Assembly: GCF_030815485.1 (NCBI RefSeq)
Contig: NZ_JAUSWV010000002.1
Span: 4,340,001 to 4,404,000, forward strand
Source of the DNA: Streptomyces rishiriensis
GTDB lineage: Bacteria > Actinomycetota > Actinomycetes > Streptomycetales > Streptomycetaceae
Direction of reading: 5' to 3'
DNA: 64,000 nucleotides
Shown here: positions 7,993 to 15,636 of the stretch, one piece after another
How the letters are laid out: every line of letters starts with the position of its first letter
Numbering within the stretch: position 1 is the first letter of the stretch
Made by a program: the position numbers and the translations under genes
The notes under the pieces: generated by a model
What the model was told of the DNA's origin: nothing
The model's input: only the letters and a program-made list of their open reading frames with translations
Database searches by the model: none

Positions 7993-8541
7993 TCAGTTCT
8001 GGTGGGACTGGTAGTGCGTGACCGCGTCGGAGGTACGGCCGGCGCCGTACACCCGGAGGAACTCTGCCAGTTCGGGGTGGGTCGGGGCGAGGGTGTCGGC
8101 GGCGTCGATGATGTCGCCGGCGGCGGCCACCGAGCGCAGCAGGGACTGGATCTCGCGCACGACGCGCTTGACCGTGGGCGCTCCCGAACCGCTCGTGGTC
8201 TGTGTGGTGTTGTTGAGCACCGAGCCCCCCTGCGACCGCTTGATCTCGTCCATGCGCTCGGTCGCCTCGGCCGCGCTGACGCTGCCGTCCGCGACCTGTG
8301 CCGCCAACTCCTGGAGCAACTGCACCCGCTGCACCACGGCCGGGTTGCCGATCTTCGCCCGCTGACCGCTCATCAGCTGCGACAGCATCGGCGCCGAGAG
8401 GCCCAGTACCCCAGCGAGACGAGCCTGGTTGAGGCCAAGATCGTCGATGAGCTTACGGAAGAGCGCCCCCAGCGGCTCTCCGTACCAGTTCCGCTGAAGT
8501 TCCCGCGCTCTCGCGGTCGCTTCCTGCTGTGCGGCGTCCAT
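7993..8541 (-). CDS. Helix-turn-helix DNA-binding protein
   Basis: 182 residues. Residues 25-62 (LFRKLIDDLGLNQARLAGVL and LSAPMLSQLMSGQRAKIGNP) form an XRE-like helix-turn-helix with the usual Q-A-x-L-A and G-x-x-x-x-M-L-S-Q pattern. The C-terminal part is helical (LLQELAAQVADGSVSAAEAT, VKRVVREIQSLLRSVAAAGD), probably for oligomerisation. It precedes the tail-anchored kinase gene on the same strand, so it may be its co-regulator or substrate. The Asn/Thr-rich hinge (NNTTQTTSGSG) offers phosphorylatable threonines, but that is inference. Targets unknown. Confidence 0.8.
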   Translation of the reverse strand: MDAAQQEATARARELQRNWYGEPLGALFRKLIDDLGLNQARLAGVLGLSAPMLSQLMSGQRAKIGNPAVVQRVQLLQELAAQVADGSVSAAEATERMDEIKRSQGGSVLNNTTQTTSGSGAPTVKRVVREIQSLLRSVAAAGDIIDAADTLAPTHPELAEFLRVYGAGRTSDAVTHYQSHQN

Positions 8542-8720
8542 TGCGTCTCCCCATCGCTTCCCCAGAAACCGCGGTTCGCTCCAGCGAACCGCGTCCGAGC
8601 ATCTTACGGAGAGTGGTCATCCGCGGGGACCCCCATCTTTTTGCGAGATACCCCGGGTGACCCGGTACTCTGGTCTGCGGCGCCCGCCGGTACGAGGTTT
8701 TCCGGCCGGACGTCTCTTGC

Positions 8721-8793
8721 GGGGCCTTAGCTCAGTTGGTAGAGCGCTGTCTTTGCATGGCAGATGTCAGGGGTTCGACTCCCCTAGGCTCCA
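8721..8793 (+). tRNA. tRNA-Ala (anticodon UGC)
   Basis: 73 nt, CCA not encoded. Acceptor GGGGCCT / AGGCTCC includes the G3-U70 wobble pair that is the alanine identity element. D-arm TAGCTCAGTTGGTAGAGC, anticodon loop TTTGCAT (anticodon TGC, 8754-8756), T-loop TTCGACT. Followed immediately by a strong terminator. Confidence 0.97.
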
Positions 8794-8800
8794 CCCGACA

Positions 8801-8844
8801 AGACCCCGCCCACCTGCGGAAACGCAGGTGGGCGGGGTCTTTTT
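8801..8844 (+). terminator. Terminator of tRNA-Ala
   Basis: 18-bp perfect stem with a GAAA tetraloop (8801-8818 / 8823-8840) followed by four T. The stem also lies behind the 3' end of the minus-strand DUF5324 gene and could act in both directions. Confidence 0.9.
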
Positions 8845-8885
8845 GGCGAGATGGCGAGGTGGGGGCGCAGGTCGGCGCCGACCGC

Positions 8886-9590
8886 TCAGCTGCGGTCGTC
8901 GCGGTTCGCGGCCTCCTCCTCGGCCTCCTTGACCTGTACCTCGGGGTCGAGGACCGACGGGTCGACGCTGCCGTCCACCGAGGTCAGGCCGCCGGATGCG
9001 GGCACCTCCGTGGCGGCGGGCGGCTCGACCAGCCAGTCCGGGTTCGCCTGCTTGTCCCACCACTTCCAGGCCGCGTAGGCGCCGCCGGCGACGGCGCCGA
9101 GGACGATCAGCGCCTTGCCGAGCTTGCCGGCCTTGGCCCGCCGCCGGTGCTTGCGCGTCAGCTTCTCGATCTCCTTCGGCGTCACCTGGCCGCGCAGAGC
9201 GGCGAGCGCGGCGACACCTCGGGCGGCGGCCTCGCCCTTCATCGGCCCGGCCGCGGCAACCGCCTGTTCGATCCTCGGCCGGGAGTAGTCGGCGGCCTGT
9301 CGTGCGGCCAGCCGGGCGCGGGCGGCCGCCTCCTGCGCGGCCAGGTCGACCTTCGGCGGGACATGGGTCTTCGCCTGTTCCAGACGTGGGGCGACGTGGG
9401 CTACGTACTGCACGCGGGCCTGGTCTGCGGCGAGTGACACCTTGGGCGCGAGCCGTACACGGGCCTCATGCGCGTAGAGCGCGGCCCGTTCCTTGGCCGT
9501 GTCGGCGTAGGGCGCCACCACTTCCGCGGCGTGCAGCACGCTGTCCCTCGCCGAGCCGGTCGCGGCGCGCACGCTGTCGATGCGGGTCAC
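8886..9590 (-). CDS. DUF5324 family membrane protein
   Basis: 234 residues, GTG start behind a perfect GGAGGAA. The first 130 residues are one long alanine-rich amphipathic helical region (RIDSVRAATGSARDSVLHAA, VVAPYADTAKERAALYAHEA), probably a coiled coil. Then comes a basic cluster (KLTRKHRRRAKAGKLGK) and one transmembrane helix (ALIVLGAVAGGAYAAWKWW, about 160-178), and an acidic 55-residue tail. This layout is that of the Streptomyces DUF5324 family. Function unknown; the gene commonly lies beside the cyclophilin gene, as here, where the two are divergent with a 351-base gap that shows no clear operator. Confidence 0.85.
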   Translation of the reverse strand: MTRIDSVRAATGSARDSVLHAAEVVAPYADTAKERAALYAHEARVRLAPKVSLAADQARVQYVAHVAPRLEQAKTHVPPKVDLAAQEAAARARLAARQAADYSRPRIEQAVAAAGPMKGEAAARGVAALAALRGQVTPKEIEKLTRKHRRRAKAGKLGKALIVLGAVAGGAYAAWKWWDKQANPDWLVEPPAATEVPASGGLTSVDGSVDPSVLDPEVQVKEAEEEAANRDDRS

Positions 9591-9941
9591 GGGTTCCTCC
9601 TCCTCGGTGGCGTACGGTATTTCGACTTTCCACCCTTTTACGGATCATGCCTGTCAAGGACCGTCCCGGCATGTGTGGGCGGTCATTCGGGTGCTGATCA
9701 CATGCGATAGGGGACGGATCGGGGGCAATGTCACAGAGGGTCGACAGAGCGACAAAGCCGACGATGCCACGGATCGGCGCCGCCCGCTCCCGTCCCGGAC
9801 GAGTCGGATGCTTTTCTGTACCCGAAAAGGCGGGTCCGATGCCGGAGCGGGCGGGAACGGGCCGGAACGCGCCGTCGGGCGATGCCTGGCCCTCGCCGTG
9901 CGAGGATCTGGGGGTAACAGAGAGACAACGGAAGGCAGACC

Positions 9942-10475
9942 GTGGCCGAGCACCTGTACGCCACCCTGAAGACCAACCACGGCGACATCGAGATCCGGCT
10001 CTTCCCGGACCACGCCCCGAAGACGGTCAAGAACTTCGTCGACCTGGCCACCGGCGAGCGTGAGTGGGTCAACCCGGCGACCGGCGTGCGGTCCAAGGAC
10101 AGGCTGTACGACGGCACGGTCTTCCACCGGGTCATCAGCGGATTCATGATCCAGGGCGGCGACCCGCTGGGCAACGGCACCGGCGACCCCGGCTACCAGT
10201 TCGAGGACGAGTTCCACCCCGACCTGCGTTTCGACAGGCCCTACCTGCTGGCCATGGCCAACTCCGGGCCGGCCACCAACGGCTCGCAGTTCTTCATCAC
10301 CGTCTCCCCGACGGCCTGGCTGACCCGCAAGCACACCATCTTCGGCGAGGTCGTCTCACCGGCCGGACAGAAGGTCGTGGACGCGATCGCGGCCGCCCAG
10401 ACCAACCCGCGCACCGACCGTCCGCTGAAGGACGTCGTCATCGAATCGGTCGTGGTCGAGAGCCGCAAGGGCTGA
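9942..10475 (+). CDS. ppiA: Cytoplasmic cyclophilin-type peptidyl-prolyl isomerase
   Basis: 177 residues, GTG start with GGAAGG 5 nt upstream. A single cyclophilin domain: KTVKNFVDLATG at the start, catalytic arginine in VFHRVISGFMIQGGDPLGNG, then RPYLLAMANSGPATNGSQFFIT and HTIFGEV. It catalyses cis-trans isomerisation of X-Pro bonds and is the usual cyclosporin target. No signal peptide, so it is cytosolic. A terminator follows within 40 bases, so it is monocistronic or ends its transcript here. The small insertion around residues 45-60 (GEREWVNPATGVRSKDRL) is normal for actinobacterial PpiA. Confidence 0.95.
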   Translation: MAEHLYATLKTNHGDIEIRLFPDHAPKTVKNFVDLATGEREWVNPATGVRSKDRLYDGTVFHRVISGFMIQGGDPLGNGTGDPGYQFEDEFHPDLRFDRPYLLAMANSGPATNGSQFFITVSPTAWLTRKHTIFGEVVSPAGQKVVDAIAAAQTNPRTDRPLKDVVIESVVVESRKG

Positions 10476-10508
10476 GGCGACGCCCACGGCGCACCCCTGG
10501 GAACCAAA

Positions 10509-10543
10509 CGCCCTGCTCGTCCGTAAGGATGAGCAGGGCGGTT
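10509..10543 (+). terminator. Terminator after ppiA
   Basis: 14-bp stem (10509-10522 / 10527-10540, one G-T pair) with a GTAA loop and a weak T tract (GTTCCTTTCC). Confidence 0.7.
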
Positions 10544-10612
10544 CCTTTCCGGCTACGCCGACTACTCCGACACTCGGCCCCGACGACTCGTACGACCTAC
10601 TTGGGGGAGCCC

Positions 10613-11512
10613 ATGGACCAGGCGCCTGGCAGCCGGCAGGACGACGCGCAGAGCGGCCTGCCCGTCTGCTACCGGCACCCGGATCGGGAGACCGGCATTC
10701 GCTGCACCCGGTGCGAGCGCCCGATCTGCCCCGAGTGCATGGTCAGCGCCTCCGTCGGTTTCCAGTGCCCCACCTGCGTCCGCGAGGGCTCCGGTACGGG
10801 GCACGCGCCCAGTGCATCGCGACCTCGCACGCTCGCGGGAGGCGTGGTCGCCGCCGATGCGCACTTGGTCACGAAGATCCTCATCGGTCTCAACCTCGCG
10901 ATGTTCCTGGTCCAGCAGGCTGTCGGCGACAGCTTCACCGACCGGTTCGACCTGATCGGTCGCGCGATCATGCCGACCCTCGGGTACGGCGAGATTCAGG
11001 GTGTGGCCGAAGGGCAGTGGTACCGGCTCCTGACCTCGATGTTCCTGCACAGCAGCTATATCCACATCCTGTCCAACATGCTCAGCCTCTGGTGGATCGG
11101 CGGCCCCCTCGAAGCGGCCCTCGGCAGGGCCCGCTACCTCGCGCTGTATCTGGTCTCCGGTCTCGCCGGCAGTGCGCTGACCTATCTGATCGCCGAGCCC
11201 AACCAGGCCTCGCTCGGCGCATCCGGGGCCGTCTTCGGTCTGTTCGGCGCGCTTGTCGTGCTGGTGCGGCGCCAGCGCTACGACATGCGGCCGGTCATCG
11301 CCCTGCTGGTGATCAACTTGGTCATCACCTTCGGATGGAGCGGTATCTCCTGGCAGGCCCACATCGGCGGTCTGGTCGCCGGTGTCGTCATCGGGGCCGG
11401 CATGGTCCACGCCCCCCGCGAGCGCCGGGCCCTCGTCCAGTTCGGGACCTGCGGGTTGGTGCTGGCGGTCGTCGTGGTGATGACGCTCCTGAGGACCGTT
11501 CAGCTCACCTGA
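10613..11512 (+). CDS. Rhomboid family intramembrane serine protease with N-terminal zinc ribbon
   Basis: 299 residues from ATG 10613, preceded by TTGGGGGAGCCC. Residues about 18-55 form a B-box-like zinc ribbon (CYRHPDRETGIRCTRCERPI, then CPECM and CPTCV). Residues about 85-290 are the rhomboid fold with six to seven membrane helices: the HSSYIHILSNMLSLWWIGGP loop, the catalytic serine in GASGAVFG, and the catalytic histidine in WQAHIGGLVAG. It cleaves membrane proteins inside the bilayer; substrates are unknown. The zinc-ribbon plus rhomboid arrangement is standard in Streptomyces at this locus, between ppiA and crgA. Confidence 0.93.
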   Translation: MDQAPGSRQDDAQSGLPVCYRHPDRETGIRCTRCERPICPECMVSASVGFQCPTCVREGSGTGHAPSASRPRTLAGGVVAADAHLVTKILIGLNLAMFLVQQAVGDSFTDRFDLIGRAIMPTLGYGEIQGVAEGQWYRLLTSMFLHSSYIHILSNMLSLWWIGGPLEAALGRARYLALYLVSGLAGSALTYLIAEPNQASLGASGAVFGLFGALVVLVRRQRYDMRPVIALLVINLVITFGWSGISWQAHIGGLVAGVVIGAGMVHAPRERRALVQFGTCGLVLAVVVVMTLLRTVQLT

Positions 11513-11789
11513 GCGGACTGTTGTCCACAGTCTGTGCCGAATCTTGTGCACAACGTGCGGGAACAGCTTCGCCCCCTGCCGCCGTCCCGCGTTTGCGCAG
11601 GTCAGGCAGGGGGCGAACACTCTTTCGAGTAATGGGGGCAGCCGGTAGTTACGTCACACCGGCGTCAACCTCCGATGAGTTATCCACAGATCGTCTTTCT
11701 TTTCCCCATGTGGAAAACTGCTGTGGATAACTCAGGGGATAGCCCTGGGCAGAGCTAGTGAGCCCGCACTGCCCCCGCCGCCGCCACCC
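11513..11789. promoter_or_regulatory. Intergenic cluster of DnaA-box-like sequences
   Basis: The 277-base gap between the rhomboid and crgA genes contains TTGTCCACA (11521-11529), TTGTGCACAA (11544-11553), TTATCCACA (11680-11688), and on the opposite strand TTTTCCACA (11710-11718) and TTATCCACA (11722-11730). Such AT-containing 9-mers are rare in this base composition. TTGTCCACA is the Streptomyces consensus DnaA box. The cluster may titrate DnaA near oriC or regulate flanking genes. Confidence 0.6.
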
Positions 11790-12044
11790 CTACTTCCACT
11801 GCGTGGAGACGCCGAATCCGGCCGCGATGAACCCGAAGCCCACGACGATGTTCCAGTTGTCCAGCTTGTCGATGGGCAGCGAGCCGTCGGTGACGTAGAA
11901 GACCACGATCCAGGCGAGTCCGATGAGGAACATGGCCAGCATCACCGGCGCGACCCAGGCACGGCTGTTCAGCTTGATGGCGGTCGCCTGCTTCGCCGGG
12001 GGCGGCGTGTAGTCGGCCTTCTTGCGGATACGTGACTTCGGCAC
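11790..12044 (-). CDS. crgA: Cell division protein CrgA
   Basis: 84 residues, GTG start preceded by AGGAGAG. A basic N-terminus (MPKSRIRKKADYTPPP) is followed by two transmembrane helices (WVAPVMLAMFLIGLAWIVVF and WNIVVGFGFIAAGFGVSTQW) joined by a short extracytoplasmic loop (TDGSLPIDKLDN). These are the exact hallmarks of CrgA, an actinobacterial septation regulator. In Streptomyces it coordinates FtsZ ring formation during aerial hyphal septation, and in mycobacteria it binds FtsZ, FtsQ, PBPs and CwsA. Length matches the family. Divergent from the DUF881 gene. Confidence 0.96.
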   Translation of the reverse strand: MPKSRIRKKADYTPPPAKQATAIKLNSRAWVAPVMLAMFLIGLAWIVVFYVTDGSLPIDKLDNWNIVVGFGFIAAGFGVSTQWK

Positions 12045-12183
12045 GAGGGTCTCTCCTGTCGATGCGCTGCGTGGCCGCGCAGGTGCTGGATCGGGCTCGG
12101 GGGCTGCTGCTAGGGGACTGAGGGGCTCCCCCGGGCGTCCGTTAGCGTAGTGCTTCTACGGCGCCGAAGGAGATAAGGGTACG

Positions 12184-13002
12184 TTGAGCAATTCTGCCGA
12201 CTCCCCCGGGACAGGTACAACGGGTTCCGACCCCGAGTCCGCCGGCGACTCTCCCTCCGCCTCCGACCGACGGGGCGGTTTCCGGCCCGTGCGGGTCCTC
12301 ACCGTGGGTGTCTTCGCACTCGCCGGCCTGCTCTTCTTCACCAGCTTCGACACGGCCAAGGGCACCAACATCCGCACGGACGCCTCCCTGCTCAAGCTGT
12401 CCGACCTCATCCAGGAGCGCAGCCAGAAGAACGGCGAGCTGGACGAGACGAACGGGGCGCTGCGCGACGACGTCGAGTCGCTGGCCGAGGCCGACGACGG
12501 CAGCACCCGGGCCCAGGACGACAAACTCGCGGGACTGGAGAAGGACGCAGGGACCCAGAAGGTCAAGGGCGAGGCCATCACGGTCACCCTCAACGACGCC
12601 CCGCCGAACGCCACCGCCAAGCTCCCCGGCTACCCCGAGCCGCAGCCCGACTACCTGGTCATCCACCAGCAGGACCTCCAGGCCGTGGTGAACGCGCTCT
12701 GGCAGGGCGGCGCCGAGGGTATCAAGGTCATGGACCAGCGGCTGATCTCCACCAGCGCCGTGCGCTGTGTCGGCAACACCCTGATCCTCCAGGGCCGCGT
12801 CTACTCACCGCCGTACAAGATCCAGGCGGTGGGTGACCCGGAGAGGCTTCAGCAGGCGCTCGCCGAAGCCCCGGCGATCCAGAACTACATGGTCTACGTG
12901 AACGTCTACGGCCTCGGCTGGAAAGTCACCGAGGACGGGGCGGTGACTCTGCCCGGCTACTCGGGCACAGTGGATCTGCACTACGCCAAGCCTGTGCAGT
13001 AG
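12184..13002 (+). CDS. DUF881 family membrane protein
   Basis: 272 residues from TTG 12184 (AAGGG 4 nt upstream). A disordered acidic N-terminus (1-35) is followed by a transmembrane helix (VRVLTVGVFALAGLLFFTSF, about 40-60), an extracytoplasmic coiled coil (about 70-115, SDLIQERSQKNGELDETNGA), and the DUF881 core (AITVTLNDAPP, LVIHQQDLQAVVNALWQGGA, VRCVGNTLILQGRVYSPPYK). DUF881 proteins resemble the YlxW/YlxX proteins of Bacillus division loci. Position next to crgA and the sortases supports a division or envelope role. The downstream sortase starts 27 bases after the stop, so they are probably co-transcribed. Confidence 0.88.
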   Translation: MSNSADSPGTGTTGSDPESAGDSPSASDRRGGFRPVRVLTVGVFALAGLLFFTSFDTAKGTNIRTDASLLKLSDLIQERSQKNGELDETNGALRDDVESLAEADDGSTRAQDDKLAGLEKDAGTQKVKGEAITVTLNDAPPNATAKLPGYPEPQPDYLVIHQQDLQAVVNALWQGGAEGIKVMDQRLISTSAVRCVGNTLILQGRVYSPPYKIQAVGDPERLQQALAEAPAIQNYMVYVNVYGLGWKVTEDGAVTLPGYSGTVDLHYAKPVQ

Positions 13003-13029
13003 TGGGGTAGCGGCCGCCGGGGGGCGCCT

Positions 13030-13713
13030 GTGTCGGTGCGGGTGATCGTCAGGACGTTCAGCGAGCTGTGCATCACCGTCGGCACCGTCATCGTCCTCTT
13101 CGTCGGCTACGCGCTGTTCTGGACCGGCGTACAGGCCGACCGCGTCATGGGCGACCAGATCGACGACCTGCACGACCAGTGGGCACAGGGAACGGTCGGC
13201 CCCGCCCCCGGCGCGAGCGCCACCGCGCGGCCGACGCCGTACCGCAGCGGCAAGCCCTTCGCGGTGATGTACATCCCACGTCTTGGTTTCACGTGGAACA
13301 AGCCGGTGCTCGAAGGAACGGCGACCGGCACCCTGAAGAAGGGGCTGGGGCACTACGCGGGCAGCGCGCGGCTCGGGCAGACCGGGAACTTCTCCGTCGC
13401 GGGTCACCGCCGTACCTATGGTGACCCCTTCAAGGACTTTCCCCAGCTCAGGCGGGGGGACGCGGTGGTCCTGACGGACGGGACGACCTGGTTCACGTAT
13501 CGCGTCGACAAGGGGCCTTACAAAACCGTGCCCTCGGACGTCGAGGTGATCGACGCTGTGCCACGTAAGTCGGGGTACACGCGTCCGGGCCGGTACCTGA
13601 CGTTGACCACGTGCGATCCGGAATGGGGGCACAGTCACCGGCTGATCGTCTGGGCGCACCTCGACTCCACACAGCCCGTGGAGGCAGGCGAACCGAAGGC
13701 CCTGCGCCGCTAG
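13030..13713 (+). CDS. Class E sortase (first of three)
   Basis: 227 residues, GTG start. An N-terminal membrane anchor (SELCITVGTVIVLFVGYALF) precedes the sortase fold, with the catalytic histidine in SVAGHRRTYGDPF, the catalytic cysteine in YLTLTTCDPEWG, and the arginine in SHRLIVWAHL. Class E sortases of high-GC bacteria are thought to act as housekeeping transpeptidases and typically recognise LAXTG motifs. Membrane-bound, active site outside. Located in the run DUF881-sortase-small membrane protein-pabA-sortase-sortase. It contains a one-mismatch parS sequence at 13286-13299. Confidence 0.93.
   Translation: MSVRVIVRTFSELCITVGTVIVLFVGYALFWTGVQADRVMGDQIDDLHDQWAQGTVGPAPGASATARPTPYRSGKPFAVMYIPRLGFTWNKPVLEGTATGTLKKGLGHYAGSARLGQTGNFSVAGHRRTYGDPFKDFPQLRRGDAVVLTDGTTWFTYRVDKGPYKTVPSDVEVIDAVPRKSGYTRPGRYLTLTTCDPEWGHSHRLIVWAHLDSTQPVEAGEPKALRR
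13286..13299 (+). promoter_or_regulatory. Degenerate parS-like site inside the sortase gene
   Basis: GTTTCACGTGGAAC differs from the perfect ParB site GTTTCACGTGAAAC by one base. Streptomyces are known to carry some imperfect parS sites near oriC, but coding constraint (FTWN codons) could also produce it. Confidence 0.35.
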
Positions 13714-13765
13714 TCTGGTGGTGTACGGCGTGAGTCAGGTGCCGTGATGCGACGGAAGGGACGGC

Positions 13766-13927
13766 ATGTACGGCTGGATCTGGCGGCATCTGCCGGGAAA
13801 CGCGTGGGCCAAGGCGCTGATCTCGATCATGCTGATCGTGGCCGTCGTGTACGCGCTGTTCCAGTACGTCTTCCCGTGGGCCGAACCGCTGCTTCCCTTC
13901 AACGATGTGACGGTGGACAACCAGTGA
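13766..13927 (+). CDS. 53-residue membrane protein
   Basis: Starts at ATG 13766 with GGAAGGGACGGC in front and encodes MYGWIWRHLPGNAWAKALIS followed by a single membrane helix (IMLIVAVVYALFQYVFPW) and a short acidic tail (NDVTVDNQ). Its stop overlaps the GTG start of the glutamine amidotransferase gene (GTGA), so the two are translationally coupled. It is a small conserved Streptomyces membrane protein of unknown function at this locus. Too short for most gene finders, but the ribosome-binding site, overlap and codon use support it. Confidence 0.8.
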   Translation: MYGWIWRHLPGNAWAKALISIMLIVAVVYALFQYVFPWAEPLLPFNDVTVDNQ

Positions 13928-14562
13928 GCGCGCGCATCCTTGTCGTCGACAACTACGACAGCTTCGTCTTCAACCTGGTCCAGTACCTGTACCAGCTGGG
14001 CGCCGAGTGCGAGGTCCTGCGCAACGACGAGGTCTCCACGGCCCACGCGCAGGACGGCTTCGACGGCGTGCTGCTCTCCCCCGGGCCCGGTACGCCCGAA
14101 CAGGCCGGCGTCTGCGTCGAGATGGTCCGGCACTGCGCGGCCACCGGTGTGCCCGTCTTCGGCGTCTGCCTGGGCATGCAGTCGATGCAGGTGGCGTACG
14201 GCGGTGTCGTGGACCGGGCGCCGGAACTGCTGCACGGCAAGACCTCGCCGGTGGAGCACGAGGGCAGGGGCGTCTTCGCCGGCCTGCCGACTCCCTTCAC
14301 GGCGACCCGCTACCACTCGCTGGCCGCCGAGCCGGCGACGGTCCCGGCCGAGCTCGAGGTCACGGCCCGTACGCACGACGGGATCATCATGGGGCTGCGC
14401 CACCGTGAACTGCCCGTCGAGGGCGTCCAGTTCCATCCCGAGTCGGTGCTGACCGAGCACGGGCACCGGATGCTGGCCAACTGGCTGGTGGAGTGCGGCG
14501 ACCAGGGCGCGGTGGCGAGGTCGGCGGGGCTCGCCCCGGTGGTGGGCAGGGCCACGGCGTGA
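13924..14562 (+). CDS. pabA: Glutamine amidotransferase, TrpG/PabA type
   Basis: 212 residues from GTG 13924, overlapping the previous stop by 4 bases. A class I glutamine amidotransferase domain fills the protein: N-terminal ILVVDNYDSFVFNLVQYLYQ, oxyanion segment SPGPGTPEQAG, nucleophile cysteine in FGVCLGMQSMQ, and the His-Glu pair in VQFHPESV. It supplies ammonia from glutamine to a chorismate-using partner, making 4-amino-4-deoxychorismate (folate) or anthranilate. No partner synthase gene is in this window; embedding among sortases is typical for Streptomyces, where the gene is usually called pabA. The symbol is therefore tentative between pabA and trpG. Confidence 0.85.
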   Translation: MSARILVVDNYDSFVFNLVQYLYQLGAECEVLRNDEVSTAHAQDGFDGVLLSPGPGTPEQAGVCVEMVRHCAATGVPVFGVCLGMQSMQVAYGGVVDRAPELLHGKTSPVEHEGRGVFAGLPTPFTATRYHSLAAEPATVPAELEVTARTHDGIIMGLRHRELPVEGVQFHPESVLTEHGHRMLANWLVECGDQGAVARSAGLAPVVGRATA

Positions 14563-15614
14563 CCGCGCTGCGCCCCGAGCGTGAGGACTCGTACGGCACG
14601 GCGTCGTACGAGTCGTTCGGCGGTGACGCCTACGGAGCCGGTCCCTACTCCGGGGAGCCGTTCCAGCAGCCGGCCGACGAGGAGACGGTGGCGCTGCGGA
14701 TACCGCCGCCGGCCACGTTCGGCCGTGGCCCCCTGTCCGCTTCTGGCGCCTCCGCCTCCTCTCCCGCCCCTGGAACGCCCGCGGGTGGCCGAGCGGCCCG
14801 CAGAAAGGCCGCCAAGGGCCGCCGTGGCCGTCACGGGGGCTCGGACGAGGTCTCCGAGTCGTACAACGGGGCCGACGCGCCGTCGCAGGGCGAGCGGCCG
14901 CTGTCACGCGTCGAGGCGCGCCGTCGGCAGCGGGCCCGTAAGCCGAGCGCCGCCGTGGTCGCCAGCCGGGCGGTCGGCGAGGTGTTCATCACCACGGGCG
15001 TGCTGATGCTGCTGTTCGTCACCTACCAGCTGTGGTGGACGAACGTCCGGGCGCACGCGCAGGCCGACAAGGAGGCCAGCAGCCTCCAGGACGACTGGGC
15101 CAACGGCAAGGGCGCCCCCGGGGTGTTCTCGCCGGGGCAGGGCTTCGCCATCCTGCACATCCCGAAGCTGGACGTGGTGGTGCCGATCGCCGAGGGCATC
15201 AGCAACAAGAAGGTGCTCGACAAGGGCATGGTCGGGCACTACGGCGAGAGCCCGCTGCAGACGGCGATGCCCGACGCGAAGACCGGCAACTTCGGGCTCG
15301 CGGGCCACCGCAACACGCACGGCGAGCCGTTCCGCTACATCAACCGGCTCCAGGCGGGCGACGACATCGTCGTCGAGACGCAGGACGAGTACTTCGTCTA
15401 CAAGATGGCGTCCTCGCTGCCGGTGACCGCGCCCAGCAACACGAGCGTCCTCGACCCCGTGCCGCCGGAGTCCGGATTCACCGGACCGGGCCGGTACATC
15501 ACCCTGACCACCTGCACCCCGGAGTTCACCAGCAAGTACCGCTTGATCGTCTGGGGCAAGATGGTCGAGGAACGGCCGCGCAGCAAGGGCAAGCCGGATG
15601 CGCTCGTCGAGTAG
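14559..15614 (+). CDS. Class E sortase with long cytoplasmic N-terminus (second of three)
   Basis: 351 residues from GTG 14559, which overlaps the amidotransferase stop by 4 bases. The first 140 residues are disordered and rich in Gly/Ser/Pro and then Arg/Lys (RAARRKAAKGRRGRHGG), on the cytoplasmic side. A membrane helix follows (FITTGVLMLLFVTYQLWWTN) and then the sortase domain: FAILHIPKLDVVVPI, catalytic histidine in GLAGHRNTHGEPF, catalytic cysteine in YITLTTCTPEF, arginine in KYRLIVWGKM. The long basic N-terminus distinguishes it from its two neighbours and may bind a partner or be phosphorylated by the nearby kinases (inference). Confidence 0.93.
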   Translation: MTALRPEREDSYGTASYESFGGDAYGAGPYSGEPFQQPADEETVALRIPPPATFGRGPLSASGASASSPAPGTPAGGRAARRKAAKGRRGRHGGSDEVSESYNGADAPSQGERPLSRVEARRRQRARKPSAAVVASRAVGEVFITTGVLMLLFVTYQLWWTNVRAHAQADKEASSLQDDWANGKGAPGVFSPGQGFAILHIPKLDVVVPIAEGISNKKVLDKGMVGHYGESPLQTAMPDAKTGNFGLAGHRNTHGEPFRYINRLQAGDDIVVETQDEYFVYKMASSLPVTAPSNTSVLDPVPPESGFTGPGRYITLTTCTPEFTSKYRLIVWGKMVEERPRSKGKPDALVE

Positions 15615-15636
15615 GCGTGCAGTCGAGTAGGGGCAG

